Of a stretch of 64,000 nt of DNA, positions 53,463-64,000 are shown one piece after another. The notes beneath the pieces were generated by a model that saw only the letters and a program-made list of their open reading frames with translations, ran no database searches and was not told where the DNA came from. A program made the position numbers and the translations under genes. Source of the stretch: Archangium lipolyticum (GTDB lineage Bacteria; Myxococcota; Myxococcia; Myxococcales; Myxococcaceae); the NCBI RefSeq assembly GCF_024623785.1, contig NZ_JANKBZ010000004.1, positions 62,001-126,000 of the forward strand, in the 5' to 3' direction. The stretch's first letter is position 1. Every line of letters begins with the position of its first letter.

Positions 53463-55175
53463 GTGTTGGCGAGGCTGGGGCCCGTGGACACCCTGCCCGA
53501 CCCCCAGGAACTCGAGCCCCTCCTCTCCGCCGCGCTGGCGCTGCCCGCGCTGAAACCCCAGGCCGCCCGGCTCGAGCGGCTGCTGCGGGACTACGCGCGC
53601 GGCCTGGAGCGCAAGGACGCCCCCCTCTCCGTGGCCCTCGTCGGCGCCACGGGCGCGGGCAAGTCCACCCTGCTCAACGCGCTGGCCGGCCAGTCGCTCG
53701 CGCGCGAGGGGGAGGACCGCCCCACCAGCTCCGCCGCCACCCTCTTCGCCCCCGAGGGCGCGGGGCTCGACGACCTGGCCCAGACAGGCGCGAAGGTGGT
53801 GCGCTACACGCCGGGCCCCCGGGGGCTGTGGAGCGGCCAGGTGTTCATCGACACGCCGGACCTCAACAGCGTGGCCACCGTGCACCGCGAGGTGGCGCGA
53901 GCGGCCCTGGAGCGCGCGGACGTGGCGCTCGTGGTGATGCACCGGGGGAGCGTGGCCGAGGCCACCCAGGTGGAGTTCCTCTCCGAGTTCGCCCGGCGCC
54001 GGGCACTCGTGTTGCTCGTCAACTTCGCGGACGAGCTGTCCCCCGAGTCACGTGAGGCCCTGAAATCCCAGTCGCGCCGGCTGGCGGCGGAGCAGTACGG
54101 GCTGCCGCTGGAGTCCGTGCCCGTCTTCGCCATCAGCGCCCGGGCGGCGCAGCGGGGGGAGGATCCCTCGGGCGAGTTCGGCGCCCTGCTCTTCCATCTC
54201 AAATCCCTGGCCACGCAGACGGTGGCCGAGCGGGTGCGGCGCACCAACGCCCGGGGTGTGTTGGAGGAAATCACCACACGGGTGGAGGGCGCGCTGAAGG
54301 AGACGGAGGACACGCTGGCGCGGACGCGGGGCGCGCTGGAGTCGGGCCTCGCACGTGCCTCCGAGTCGCTGAAGGCGGACTTCGACGGGCGGCTGGGGCT
54401 GGCGCAGGGCCACCTGGGCTCGGAGGTGCGGAGCCAGGCGGCGGGGCGCTTCTGGGGCCCGGCGGCGTGGGGCATGCGGCTCTCGTACGTGGGGGCCGGG
54501 GGACTGGGAGCGGCGACGCTGGTGGCGCGGCGGAGCCTGCCGGTGGGGCTGGCGGTGGCGGCGACCTCGACGGTGCTGGACGCGGTGCGGGACAGGACGC
54601 GGGCGCGAGCGGCGGAGACGGCGGTGGTGGAGCCCTTCGAGGACGACCTGGCGGTGGAGTCGGCCGCGCGCACCGCGCTGGTGGAGGCGCGGAGTCTGGC
54701 GCACGCGAGCGGGCTATCGCCGGAGACGCTGGGCCTGCCGGACGTGGAGACGTTGCTGGCGGAGCTGCGGTCGGCGCGCGCGAGCGCCTGGCGCTACACG
54801 CTCACCACGGCGGTGGCCGAGACGGTGTCGCGCTGGTGGCGCACGGCGCGCTGGCTGCTGCTGCCCCTGGTCAACCTGCCCCTGCTGGCACTCATGGGCC
54901 ACGTGGGCTACCGCGTGGTGCGCGCGTACGTGGAGGGCCCGCTGCTGGGAGTGGACTACTTCCTCAACGCGGGGGCCCTGTTCGCGCTGCTCGCGGGGGC
55001 GGGGGCGCTGCTCACCTCGTTGAGTCTGGCGGGCACCACCCGCGCCGTGCGCCGCGCGGGCCTCGAGCGCTTCGTCGCGCTCCTGGGGGCGCTCGGGGGC
55101 AGGCTGGGAGAGTCCATCCAGGAAAGCCTTCTCAAAGAGCGAGAAGCCGCCCGTAACATCTTACGATTCCGCTAA
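53463..55175 (+). CDS. large dynamin-like/YfjP-type GTPase with C-terminal membrane segments
   Basis: 570-residue GTPase. G1 GATGAGKST is at 61-69; G3 reads FIDTPDLNSV at about 128-137 (DTPD in place of DxxG), like the GTPase at 18.6 kb. LLVNFADEL is a weak G4 candidate. A helical region (LEEITTRVEGALKETEDTLA) and two or three hydrophobic segments near the C-terminus (WLLLPLVNLPLLALMGHVGY; ALFALLAGAGALLTSLSLAG) indicate membrane anchoring. Probably senses or remodels membrane; unproven. The start is GTG at 53463 in a frame with little upstream room. It precedes the nSTAND kinase gene by 219 bp. Confidence 0.75.
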   Translation: MLARLGPVDTLPDPQELEPLLSAALALPALKPQAARLERLLRDYARGLERKDAPLSVALVGATGAGKSTLLNALAGQSLAREGEDRPTSSAATLFAPEGAGLDDLAQTGAKVVRYTPGPRGLWSGQVFIDTPDLNSVATVHREVARAALERADVALVVMHRGSVAEATQVEFLSEFARRRALVLLVNFADELSPESREALKSQSRRLAAEQYGLPLESVPVFAISARAAQRGEDPSGEFGALLFHLKSLATQTVAERVRRTNARGVLEEITTRVEGALKETEDTLARTRGALESGLARASESLKADFDGRLGLAQGHLGSEVRSQAAGRFWGPAAWGMRLSYVGAGGLGAATLVARRSLPVGLAVAATSTVLDAVRDRTRARAAETAVVEPFEDDLAVESAARTALVEARSLAHASGLSPETLGLPDVETLLAELRSARASAWRYTLTTAVAETVSRWWRTARWLLLPLVNLPLLALMGHVGYRVVRAYVEGPLLGVDYFLNAGALFALLAGAGALLTSLSLAGTTRAVRRAGLERFVALLGALGGRLGESIQESLLKEREAARNILRFR

Positions 55176-55229
55176 ACAACAGACAGAAACTCTGTACCCG
55201 CGTCCGGGGTAGGCAGGGGGGCAGGGGTA

Positions 55230-55245
55230 TGGCCATCATGTTGCC
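55230..55245 (+). promoter_or_regulatory. candidate sigma-54 promoter ahead of the nSTAND kinase operon
   Basis: TGGCCAT-CATG-TTGCC keeps TGGC and TTGC with GG and GC 10 nt apart. Predicted start is near 55257, giving a leader of about 138 nt to the kinase ATG at 55395. The -24 element matches less fully than the two in the chemosensory operon, and no repeat block is seen upstream. Confidence 0.42.
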
Positions 55246-55394
55246 GTTGTTGCTCTAAATCAGACAGGCAAGACTCACGCTCGAAGCCCTGTCCATCTCT
55301 CGCACTCCGGCGGTTCATTCCATCGCGCCTCCGGGAGCATCGACGAGCATCCACTCCCATCGCGTTTCTGACTGTCCTGGGGAGGCAGCCAGAC

Positions 55395-58258
<2,864 letters not shown>

Positions 58259-58262
<4 letters not shown>

Positions 58263-59290
58263 GAGGAATGAGGAACGGAGCCGCGCTCGGCCTGGCCCTG
58301 ATGGTGTTGATGCACTCGCCGTGGACGGCGTCGGCGGCCACGCCCAACAAGCCAGGCACCAGACCCGAAACGGAAGCGACGCTCCCCTGGTCCCGGAACG
58401 TGCCACAGGAAGACCAGGACGCGGCCTATGTCCTGTTCCGCGAGGCCAACGGACTCCTGAAGGAGTCCTTCTTCCGCCAGGCCAGCGAGAAGTACACCCA
58501 GGCCCTGGAACGTTGGAAGCACCCAGCCATCCACTACAACCTGGCGCTGGCCCTGATGAATCTCGACAAGCCGGTCGAGGCCCATCAGCACCTGGAGTCG
58601 GCGATGCGCTACGGCCCCGAGCCCCTCGAGGAGGAGAAGTACGAGTACGCCCGCACCTACAAGGCCCTCATCGAGAAGCAGCTCACCCGGGTGGAGTTCA
58701 GCTGCGACACCCCTGGCGCCATCGTGACATTGGATGGACAGCCGCTGTTCACGGCCCCCGGCCATTACGTGGGGATGGTGCGTCCTGGCGCGCACAGCCT
58801 CGTGGCCACCAAGGAAGGCTACCTGCCCACGGACATGAGCCGGACCTTCATGCCCGGGGAGCAGCTCACCCTCGACCTCAAGATGTGCACCGTCGAGGAG
58901 TGCACCGTGTACAAGCGGCGTTGGCCCGTCTGGATGCCCTGGGCGGTGGTGGGGTCGGGCATGGCGGTCGCCGCGGGCGGAGGTCTGCTCCAACTCCAGA
59001 CCAGCCAGAGCTACGACACCTTCGACGCCGGAATCCGGGAGTGTGGCGGATGCTCGATGAGGGACAAGCCGGACCTCGCCGCCCTGCGCACCCGGGGTGA
59101 CAACCTGCAGCGGGCGGCTTTCGGCGCATATGGCATTGGCGGAGCCGCGCTCGTCACCGGCGCGGTGCTGCTCATCCTCAATCAACCCCAGGCCCACCGC
59201 ACCGACCCGAACAAGCCGAACCATGCGGTGGATGTCACACCGCTGCTCGGCGGTGACACGAACGGCGTCCTGGCCACGTTCCGCTTTTGA
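58259..59290 (+). CDS. exported TPR and PEGA-domain protein
   Basis: 343-residue protein with signal peptide ending TASA. Residues about 50-130 contain TPR-like helices (LFREANGLLKESFFRQASEK; AIHYNLALALMNLDKPVEAH). Residues 140-205 form a PEGA beta domain (VEFSCDTPGAIVTLDGQPLF; LVATKEGYLPTD). Two transmembrane segments follow (WMPWAVVGSGMAVAAGGGLL and GIGGAALVTGAVLLIL). In myxobacteria PEGA proteins commonly sit beside Ser/Thr kinases and probably form the sensor side. GTG 58259 overlaps the kinase stop (GTGA); ATG 58268 is an alternative. Confidence 0.8.
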
Positions 59291-59298
59291 GGTGCACG

Positions 59299-60945
59299 AT
59301 GAAACGCGAGACCCTTCCCCCTGTTCGTCGAGCGCCCCTGCTCCCACTGGCGCTCCTGCTCCTGCCGCTCGCGGCCTGCCTCACCCCCGAGAGCGTGGAC
59401 TGTCCGCCCGAGCTCGTCTGCCCCTCCGGACAGAGGTGCGCCGCCAGGCAGCCCGCGTGCATCAAGGATGATTGCGGTGATGGCGTCGTCCAGGCCGGCG
59501 AGACCTGCGATGACGGCAACATCGAAGACGGGGACGGCTGTAGCAAGACCTGCAAGTCGGACGAGAGCTGTGGCAATGGCGTCATCGACCTCACGTCGGA
59601 GGGGGGCGTCACCCGTAGAGAGGCCTGCGATGACGGCAACACCATCAATGGGGATGGCTGCAGTGCCGACTGCCTCTCGAGTGAGTTCTGCGGGAACACC
59701 ATCGTGGACAAGGTTGCCGGCGAGGTATGTGACGACGGGAACAGGGCCAATGGCGATGGCTGCGACGCCGATTGCCTGTCCAACGAACAATGCGGGAACA
59801 AGGTCGTGGACACCGCCATTGGCGAGGTGTGCGACGACGGGAACAACACCACCGGTGATGGGTGCAGTGCCGACTGCCGCTCGGGCGAACAATGCGGCAA
59901 TAGCAAACTCGACCCTGGCGAGGTGTGCGAAGACAACAACAGTGACAACACCGACAATTGCGTCGCCTGCCATCCAGCCAGGTGCGGAGATGGGTTCCTG
60001 CACAAGGGCGTCGAATCATGCGATCCCGGACCCGCCGGTAGCTCGCCGACCTGCAATTTCAACTGCACGACGAACAAGTGCGGCGACGGCATCGTGAACA
60101 CCAGTGCCGGAGAACAATGCGATGACAGCAACGCCGTCGACACGGATGGCTGCACGGCTTTGTGCCAACTGGCTCTGTGCGGCGACGGCATCGTGAACAC
60201 CAGTGCCGGAGAGCAGTGCGACGACGGAAACAAAGACAACGGGGATGGATGCACAGACTCGTGCCAATTGGCTCGTTGTGGTGATGGATACGTGAATGCC
60301 AGTGGCGAAGAGCAGTGCGAACCCGGGCTAGACGCGAACTGCAATCACAACTGCAAGTGGAATCAGTGCGGTGACGGCATTGCGAACATCAGCGCAGGCG
60401 AAGCATGTGACGACGGAAACAAGGAAGAGTGCGGCACCTGCAATAACGACTGCAAAAGGAACCAGGATCTAACCAGCGCAACCGGACGTATCATCGGCGT
60501 GCCAGCCGATACAATCACCGATGGCTCAAAGATTACCTTCAACAAGGGTCTAGAAAACGAGCGGGTCTTTGAGTTCGACAATAACGACAAGAAAACAGAC
60601 GGCAACATCAGAATAGCCATCGCAGACTGGCAAGACTCCGACAGTGTTGCCGAAGCCATCCAGCATGCCATCAATCATCAATACAATGAAAACAACGGCT
60701 TCGACTGGCGTGTATCCGGCCGTTCTTGGAATGTCGTAATGCTCGAGTACAGGGCCGCAGGCCGGATTGACGAGGGCAAGAACATCACGGAGTCTGTTCC
60801 TGTTGGCGGCTTCTTCGCGGAACGGCTGACCCGTGGTTTCGGCTATGACTGCCCCACGAATACGGGGTGCAAGCGTAACGAGGACTGCAATTCCCAGAAG
60901 TGCACCATTCCACCGGGTCAGGTGAAAGGAACCTGCCAGCCCTAG
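59299..60945 (+). CDS. DUF4215 Cys-rich lipoprotein with an AT-richer C-terminal domain
   Basis: 548-residue lipoprotein. The signal ends LLLPLAAC. Residues 45-390 hold about ten DUF4215-type modules (CGDGxxxxGExCDDGNxxxGDGCxxxC; for example CGDGIVNTSAGEQCDDGNK). Residues 395-500 are different: FNKGLENERVFEFDNNDKK and AEAIQHAINHQY, like the beta/alpha domain seen at the ends of other myxobacterial surface proteins, encoded by DNA visibly richer in A and T (about 60440-60830). A Cys-rich tail ends the protein. ATG 59299 has GAGGTG upstream. It follows the PEGA gene by 8 bp, so they form one operon. Confidence 0.82.
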   Translation: MKRETLPPVRRAPLLPLALLLLPLAACLTPESVDCPPELVCPSGQRCAARQPACIKDDCGDGVVQAGETCDDGNIEDGDGCSKTCKSDESCGNGVIDLTSEGGVTRREACDDGNTINGDGCSADCLSSEFCGNTIVDKVAGEVCDDGNRANGDGCDADCLSNEQCGNKVVDTAIGEVCDDGNNTTGDGCSADCRSGEQCGNSKLDPGEVCEDNNSDNTDNCVACHPARCGDGFLHKGVESCDPGPAGSSPTCNFNCTTNKCGDGIVNTSAGEQCDDSNAVDTDGCTALCQLALCGDGIVNTSAGEQCDDGNKDNGDGCTDSCQLARCGDGYVNASGEEQCEPGLDANCNHNCKWNQCGDGIANISAGEACDDGNKEECGTCNNDCKRNQDLTSATGRIIGVPADTITDGSKITFNKGLENERVFEFDNNDKKTDGNIRIAIADWQDSDSVAEAIQHAINHQYNENNGFDWRVSGRSWNVVMLEYRAAGRIDEGKNITESVPVGGFFAERLTRGFGYDCPTNTGCKRNEDCNSQKCTIPPGQVKGTCQP

Positions 60946-60948
60946 CGA

Positions 60949-61009
60949 GCCAGGGTCGTCAATCTCCCCGCTCGACTCAACCGTGTCGGGCGGGGCGGAC
61001 GACCCTGGC
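60949..61009. terminator. long hairpin between convergent DUF4215 and exonuclease genes
   Basis: GCCAGGGTCGTC (60949-60960) pairs perfectly with GACGACCCTGGC (60998-61009). Inside, CCCCGC (60966-60971) pairs with GCGGGG (60990-60995), so nearly the whole 61-nt segment can fold. It overlaps the 3' end of the exonuclease-like gene. Likely bidirectional terminator. Confidence 0.55.
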
Positions 61010-61633
61010 CTGCAAGCGCCTGTAGAGTTCCATCACCAGCAACAACTCCTCCGCGGTCCGCTGCTCGATGGCGCGGTAGTCGCCGCTCTCGTAGCTCTCC
61101 CACACGCCCTTGCTCGAGCCCTTCTTCTCGCGCAGCCCCAGGCGCCCGGCCATCTCCTTGGTCGTCTTGGGGTACAGGATGGGCTCCTCGGGGAAGAGGA
61201 AGCTCGCCTCGTTCGCCAGGTCGATCGGCCGGGCCTTGAAGAAGACCTCGAACAGCTCGGCCGGATCGGCGATCTCGTTGAAGAGCGAGCGGCAGTAGAG
61301 CGCCGGCAGGTCGAACTTGGCGATCCCCGCGCCACACACCACCAGGTCCGTCGCGGGCTTGCCGAGCACCCGCACGCCCTCGGCCCGCTGGCGCTTCCAC
61401 TCCTCCTCGAAGCGCGCCTTGATGGCCCGGAGCAGCGCGGCCTCGGACTCGAAGTCCCACAGCCACAGCCCCTCCACCTCGGGTGCCTCTGGGATGGACT
61501 GCTCGAAGCGCTTGCTGAAGAAGCAGCCCCCGAGCAGCACGTGGCCCGGCCTCGCGGGATTGACGACGAGCGAGCTCAGGCTCGTGGCGCGCTCGCTCGG
61601 AGGCGCATAGGCCTCCAGGTCGAAGAACAGCAT
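60977..61633 (-). CDS. DnaQ/RNase H-fold 3'-5' exonuclease-like protein
   Basis: 218-residue protein with DEDD-type features: D5 and E7 in LFFDLEAY, D108 in GAGIAKFDLPAL, and a late acidic helix (GDYRAIEQRTAEELLLV). The fold is plausible, but the third and fourth acidic positions are not clear, so activity is uncertain. No signal peptide. ATG 61633 is preferred because GAGG lies 5 nt upstream; GTG 61639 is in frame. No other DNA-repair gene is adjacent. Confidence 0.62.
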   Translation of the reverse strand: MLFFDLEAYAPPSERATSLSSLVVNPARPGHVLLGGCFFSKRFEQSIPEAPEVEGLWLWDFESEAALLRAIKARFEEEWKRQRAEGVRVLGKPATDLVVCGAGIAKFDLPALYCRSLFNEIADPAELFEVFFKARPIDLANEASFLFPEEPILYPKTTKEMAGRLGLREKKGSSKGVWESYESGDYRAIEQRTAEELLLVMELYRRLQARVVRPARHG

Positions 61634-61740
61634 GGCCACCTCGTCGGGGGGTTCACCGAGAGGTGCACGCTAGCATGGAGAGCTGACGGGCAGCCGCTCC
61701 CCGGCGCACGGGGAGCGGTCCAACACCCGGAGTCCAGGTC

Positions 61741-62508
61741 CTACTCGGAGCGGCTGGCCTGGCGGGAGCCGCCGGCCGCATCCGATGCGCGACCCGCGGA
61801 GGAAGCCGCGCGCTCCAGGATGGCCTTGGCTCCAGCCGGGATGCCACCCGCGGCCTGCTCGCCCTCGCGAGGCGGGGCCGAGGCGGGCGCGAGCGGCTCG
61901 CTGCCACGCGCCGCGTCATGAGCGGCCATCACCGGCATGTCGCCCGTGTTGCCACACGCGGGCGCGGCGACGAGGGTGTCGCGCACCGGGTCGCCGTAGC
62001 CGGAGATGAGCGCGGGCACGGAGGGGTTGTTCCACCCGTTGCCCCGGGTCTGCGCCACCTTGAAGTGCAGGTGGGGACCGCAGGACCAGCCGGTGTTGCC
62101 CGAGTAGCCGATGAGCTGACCCTTGCGCACCTTGTCGCCTGCCTTCACCACCACCGCGCTGAAGTGGAGGTACTGCGTCTCGACGCCGCCCTCGTGGGAG
62201 ATGACGATGTAGTTGGCGTACTGCGCCATCTTCGGATCGCACGCGCCCTGATTGCTGTCACCGCGCGCCATGCGCACCACGCCGTCCTGAGCGGCGACGA
62301 TGGGGGTGCCAACGGGCATGCGGAAATCCCAGGCGTAGGTGTCGTTCTGAAGGTGGCTTCCCGTGTCGTGGCCCTGGCTCACCGGGAACACCCGGCCACA
62401 GGCAAACGGGACGCCCATCTCGGGAACCACGGTGTTGCGGGCGGAGGGGACTGCCGGAGCGGAAGCAAGCAGGAAGAGCGTGGGCAGGATCATGGGTGGG
62501 CCGCGCAT
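61741..62508 (-). CDS. secreted M23 (LytM) metallopeptidase
   Basis: 255-residue exported peptidase. After a signal (MILPTLFLLASAPAVPSA) the LytM/M23 fold has H52-x3-D56 in SHLQNDTYAW, H115 in QYLHF and H146-x-H148 in CGPHLHFK, a complete zinc site. It should cleave peptidoglycan peptide cross-links, or a prey cell-wall substrate. The C-terminal 50 residues are low-complexity (Ala/Gly-rich). The start is uncertain: ATG 62508 or 62493; neither has a clear ribosome-binding site. Divergent from the amidohydrolase gene. Confidence 0.85.
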   Translation of the reverse strand: MRGPPMILPTLFLLASAPAVPSARNTVVPEMGVPFACGRVFPVSQGHDTGSHLQNDTYAWDFRMPVGTPIVAAQDGVVRMARGDSNQGACDPKMAQYANYIVISHEGGVETQYLHFSAVVVKAGDKVRKGQLIGYSGNTGWSCGPHLHFKVAQTRGNGWNNPSVPALISGYGDPVRDTLVAAPACGNTGDMPVMAAHDAARGSEPLAPASAPPREGEQAAGGIPAGAKAILERAASSAGRASDAAGGSRQASRSE

Positions 62509-62644
62509 AAACGACGGAGTGCCCTTGCTGTATTTCAGACTCTTTTTCCGCTTTCCTGCTCGTCTCCTGGTTCCGGGAACAGGCGACCAGACAGCCTTGT
62601 TGGCTGCGCCGCCCGGGGACCCCGGGTGAGGGGGAACGACACAC

Positions 62645-64000
62645 ATGCGGCGAGAGACACGGTGGCTTCGGTGGATGACCCTGGGCCTGGGGCTCGGGAT
62701 GGCGGCCTGCGCGACGAGCCCGGCCACTCCAGCCGCGAGTGGGGAGGCTCCCCCCGTGGAGCGCGTGGTGGCCTTCGTGGACGTGAACGTGGTGCCCATG
62801 GATGCCGAGCACCTGCTCGCCCACCAGACGGTGGTGGTGAGGGGAGAGCGCATCGTGGCCCTGGGCCCGGTGGACTCCACGCGAGTGCCCCGGGACGCGG
62901 TGCGTGTGGAGGGACAGGGCCGCTACCTGATGCCTGGGCTGGCCGACATGCACCTGCACCTGGTGCCGGGCACGGGAGAGCCGGAGGATCCCGCCGGCCA
63001 GGTGCTCGCGCTGCTGGTGGCCAATGGCGTCACCTCGGCGCGGGCGCTGGGAGGCCCCAAGGACACCCCGCGGCTGGTGAGGGACCGGGTGGCGCGCGGG
63101 GAGGTGCTGGGGCCCACGCTGCGCGTCGCGGGGCCCTCGTTGCATGGCAAGTCGGTGCGGGGACCGGAGCAGGTGCGACAGCGGGTGCGCGAGTACGCGG
63201 CGGCGGGCTACGACCTGCTGAAGACACACGGCTCCCTGGGCCGAGAGACCTATGACGCCATGATGGCCGAGGCACGCGCGCGAGGGCTGAAGGTGAGCGG
63301 CCACGTGACACCGGACGTGGGGCTCTTCCACGCGCTGGAGTCGGGGCAGCAGATCGAACATCTGGACGGCTACCTCAACGAGCTGCTGCCCGAGAACGAC
63401 GCCGCGCGGGTGGAGGTGGGCCAGGTGGAGCTGGGTGAGCCGCTGGAGCGGATGGACCCGGCCCGCATCCCAGCGCTGGCGGAGGCCACGAGAAAGGCAG
63501 GCGTGTGGAGCTCACCCACGCTGGCCCTGTTCGAGACGGTGACGAGCCCCGAGGGCGTGGAGCCGCTGCGTGCGCGTCCGGAGCTGCGCTTCGTGCCGCA
63601 GGCCTCCGTGGAGGCGTGGACGCGGATGGTGGCGGGAGACGCGCAGATGGCGGGAGTACCGGCGGAGCGCAAGCGCCGGTTCGCCGAGCTGCGGCGGCAG
63701 GTGGTGCACGGGCTGTACACGGCGGGCGCGAAGCTGCTGGTGGGCTCGGACTCGCCGCAGCTCTTCATGGTGGCGGGCTTCGCGGTGCACCGGGAGATGG
63801 AGGCGCTGGCGGCGGCGGGGATTCCGGCCTACGGGGTGCTGGAGGCGGCCACGCGCAACGCGGCGGAGTACCTGGGCGAAGCGAGCACCTGGGGCACGGT
63901 GGCAGAGGGCCGGCGCGCGGACCTGCTGCTGCTGGACGCCAACCCGCTGGAGGACGTGCGGCACACGCGCGCCATCGCCGGGGTGATGGTGCGCGGGCGC
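62645..64000 (+). CDS. amidohydrolase-family lipoprotein, 3' end outside window
   Basis: At least 452 residues, truncated by the window end. MRRETRWLRWMTLGLGLGMAAC is a lipoprotein signal. The metal-binding motif LADMHLHLVPG has H103 and H105; LLKTHG, GHVTPD and QIEHLDG supply later ligands; GSDSPQ has the catalytic Asp. This matches the imidazolonepropionase-like amidohydrolases (cyclic imidases, prolidase-like enzymes). The substrate is unknown; it acts in the periplasm or outer-membrane leaflet. ATG 62645 is the first in-frame start after the divergent promoter gap of 136 bp. Confidence 0.87.
   Translation, partial: MRRETRWLRWMTLGLGLGMAACATSPATPAASGEAPPVERVVAFVDVNVVPMDAEHLLAHQTVVVRGERIVALGPVDSTRVPRDAVRVEGQGRYLMPGLADMHLHLVPGTGEPEDPAGQVLALLVANGVTSARALGGPKDTPRLVRDRVARGEVLGPTLRVAGPSLHGKSVRGPEQVRQRVREYAAAGYDLLKTHGSLGRETYDAMMAEARARGLKVSGHVTPDVGLFHALESGQQIEHLDGYLNELLPENDAARVEVGQVELGEPLERMDPARIPALAEATRKAGVWSSPTLALFETVTSPEGVEPLRARPELRFVPQASVEAWTRMVAGDAQMAGVPAERKRRFAELRRQVVHGLYTAGAKLLVGSDSPQLFMVAGFAVHREMEALAAAGIPAYGVLEAATRNAAEYLGEASTWGTVAEGRRADLLLLDANPLEDVRHTRAIAGVMVRGR

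Overview
The window is GC-rich DNA with the codon and gene habits of a fruiting myxobacterium, most likely suborder Cystobacterineae (an Archangium/Cystobacter-like organism; inferred). Support comes from gene content: the TraA/TraB outer-membrane-exchange pair with a MYXO-CTERM sorting tag, two Ser/Thr kinases, two NtrC-type sigma-54 activators, many lipoproteins, a DUF4215 Cys-rich lipoprotein, a PilZ protein and a large chemosensory cluster. I see no tRNA, rRNA, transposase, prophage or CRISPR array. About 48 protein genes fill the window; the first and last are cut by its edges.

Layout: 1-3.3 kb, two overlapping sensor kinases, one with no ATPase domain. 3.3-15.7 kb, secreted or lipid-anchored proteins and small enzymes (beta-helix lipoprotein, metallo-beta-lactamase-fold hydrolase, PilZ protein, dienelactone hydrolase, Cys/Gly-rich lipoprotein, phosphoesterase, thioredoxin-like lipoprotein). 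15.8-20.3 kb, an NtrC-like regulator, a Ser/Thr kinase ending in a receiver-like domain, and a large GTPase. 20.6-24.9 kb, an XRE regulator followed by traA-traB, which make the cell-surface receptor and partner for kin-specific exchange of outer-membrane lipids and proteins. 25-33.8 kb, an Ig-fold lipoprotein, acyltransferase, lipase-maturation-factor-like membrane protein, MBL-like protein, two hypothetical exported proteins, and a PAS kinase/response regulator pair. 33.8-37.0 kb, a TonB-dependent Oar-like receptor.

37.1-37.7 kb holds the most unusual gene: an AhpD/carboxymuconolactone-decarboxylase-like protein whose active-site CxxC is CxxTGA, followed by a GGUC-loop hairpin with the spacing of a bacterial SECIS. 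I read it as a selenoprotein. 37.7-49.4 kb is a minus-strand chemosensory operon: PAS kinase, MCP, PAS kinase, NtrC-like activator, CheA, MCP, CheW, CheR, CheB. It contains two copies of one non-coding module, each with a heptad-repeat block exactly 70 nt upstream of a sigma-54 -24/-12 promoter; one lies ahead of cheA and one ahead of the second MCP. The natural model is that the embedded NtrC-like activator drives the two halves of its own operon.

49.5-64 kb contains a Kef-type antiporter, a subtilisin-family protease with C-terminal repeats, a second large GTPase, an operon of a kinase-nSTAND-coiled-coil protein with a TPR-PEGA protein and a DUF4215 lipoprotein, an exonuclease-like protein, an M23 peptidase and a truncated amidohydrolase. 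Several convergent gene pairs are separated by strong hairpins that probably terminate both transcripts. All functions are read from motifs and context; no database search was run.
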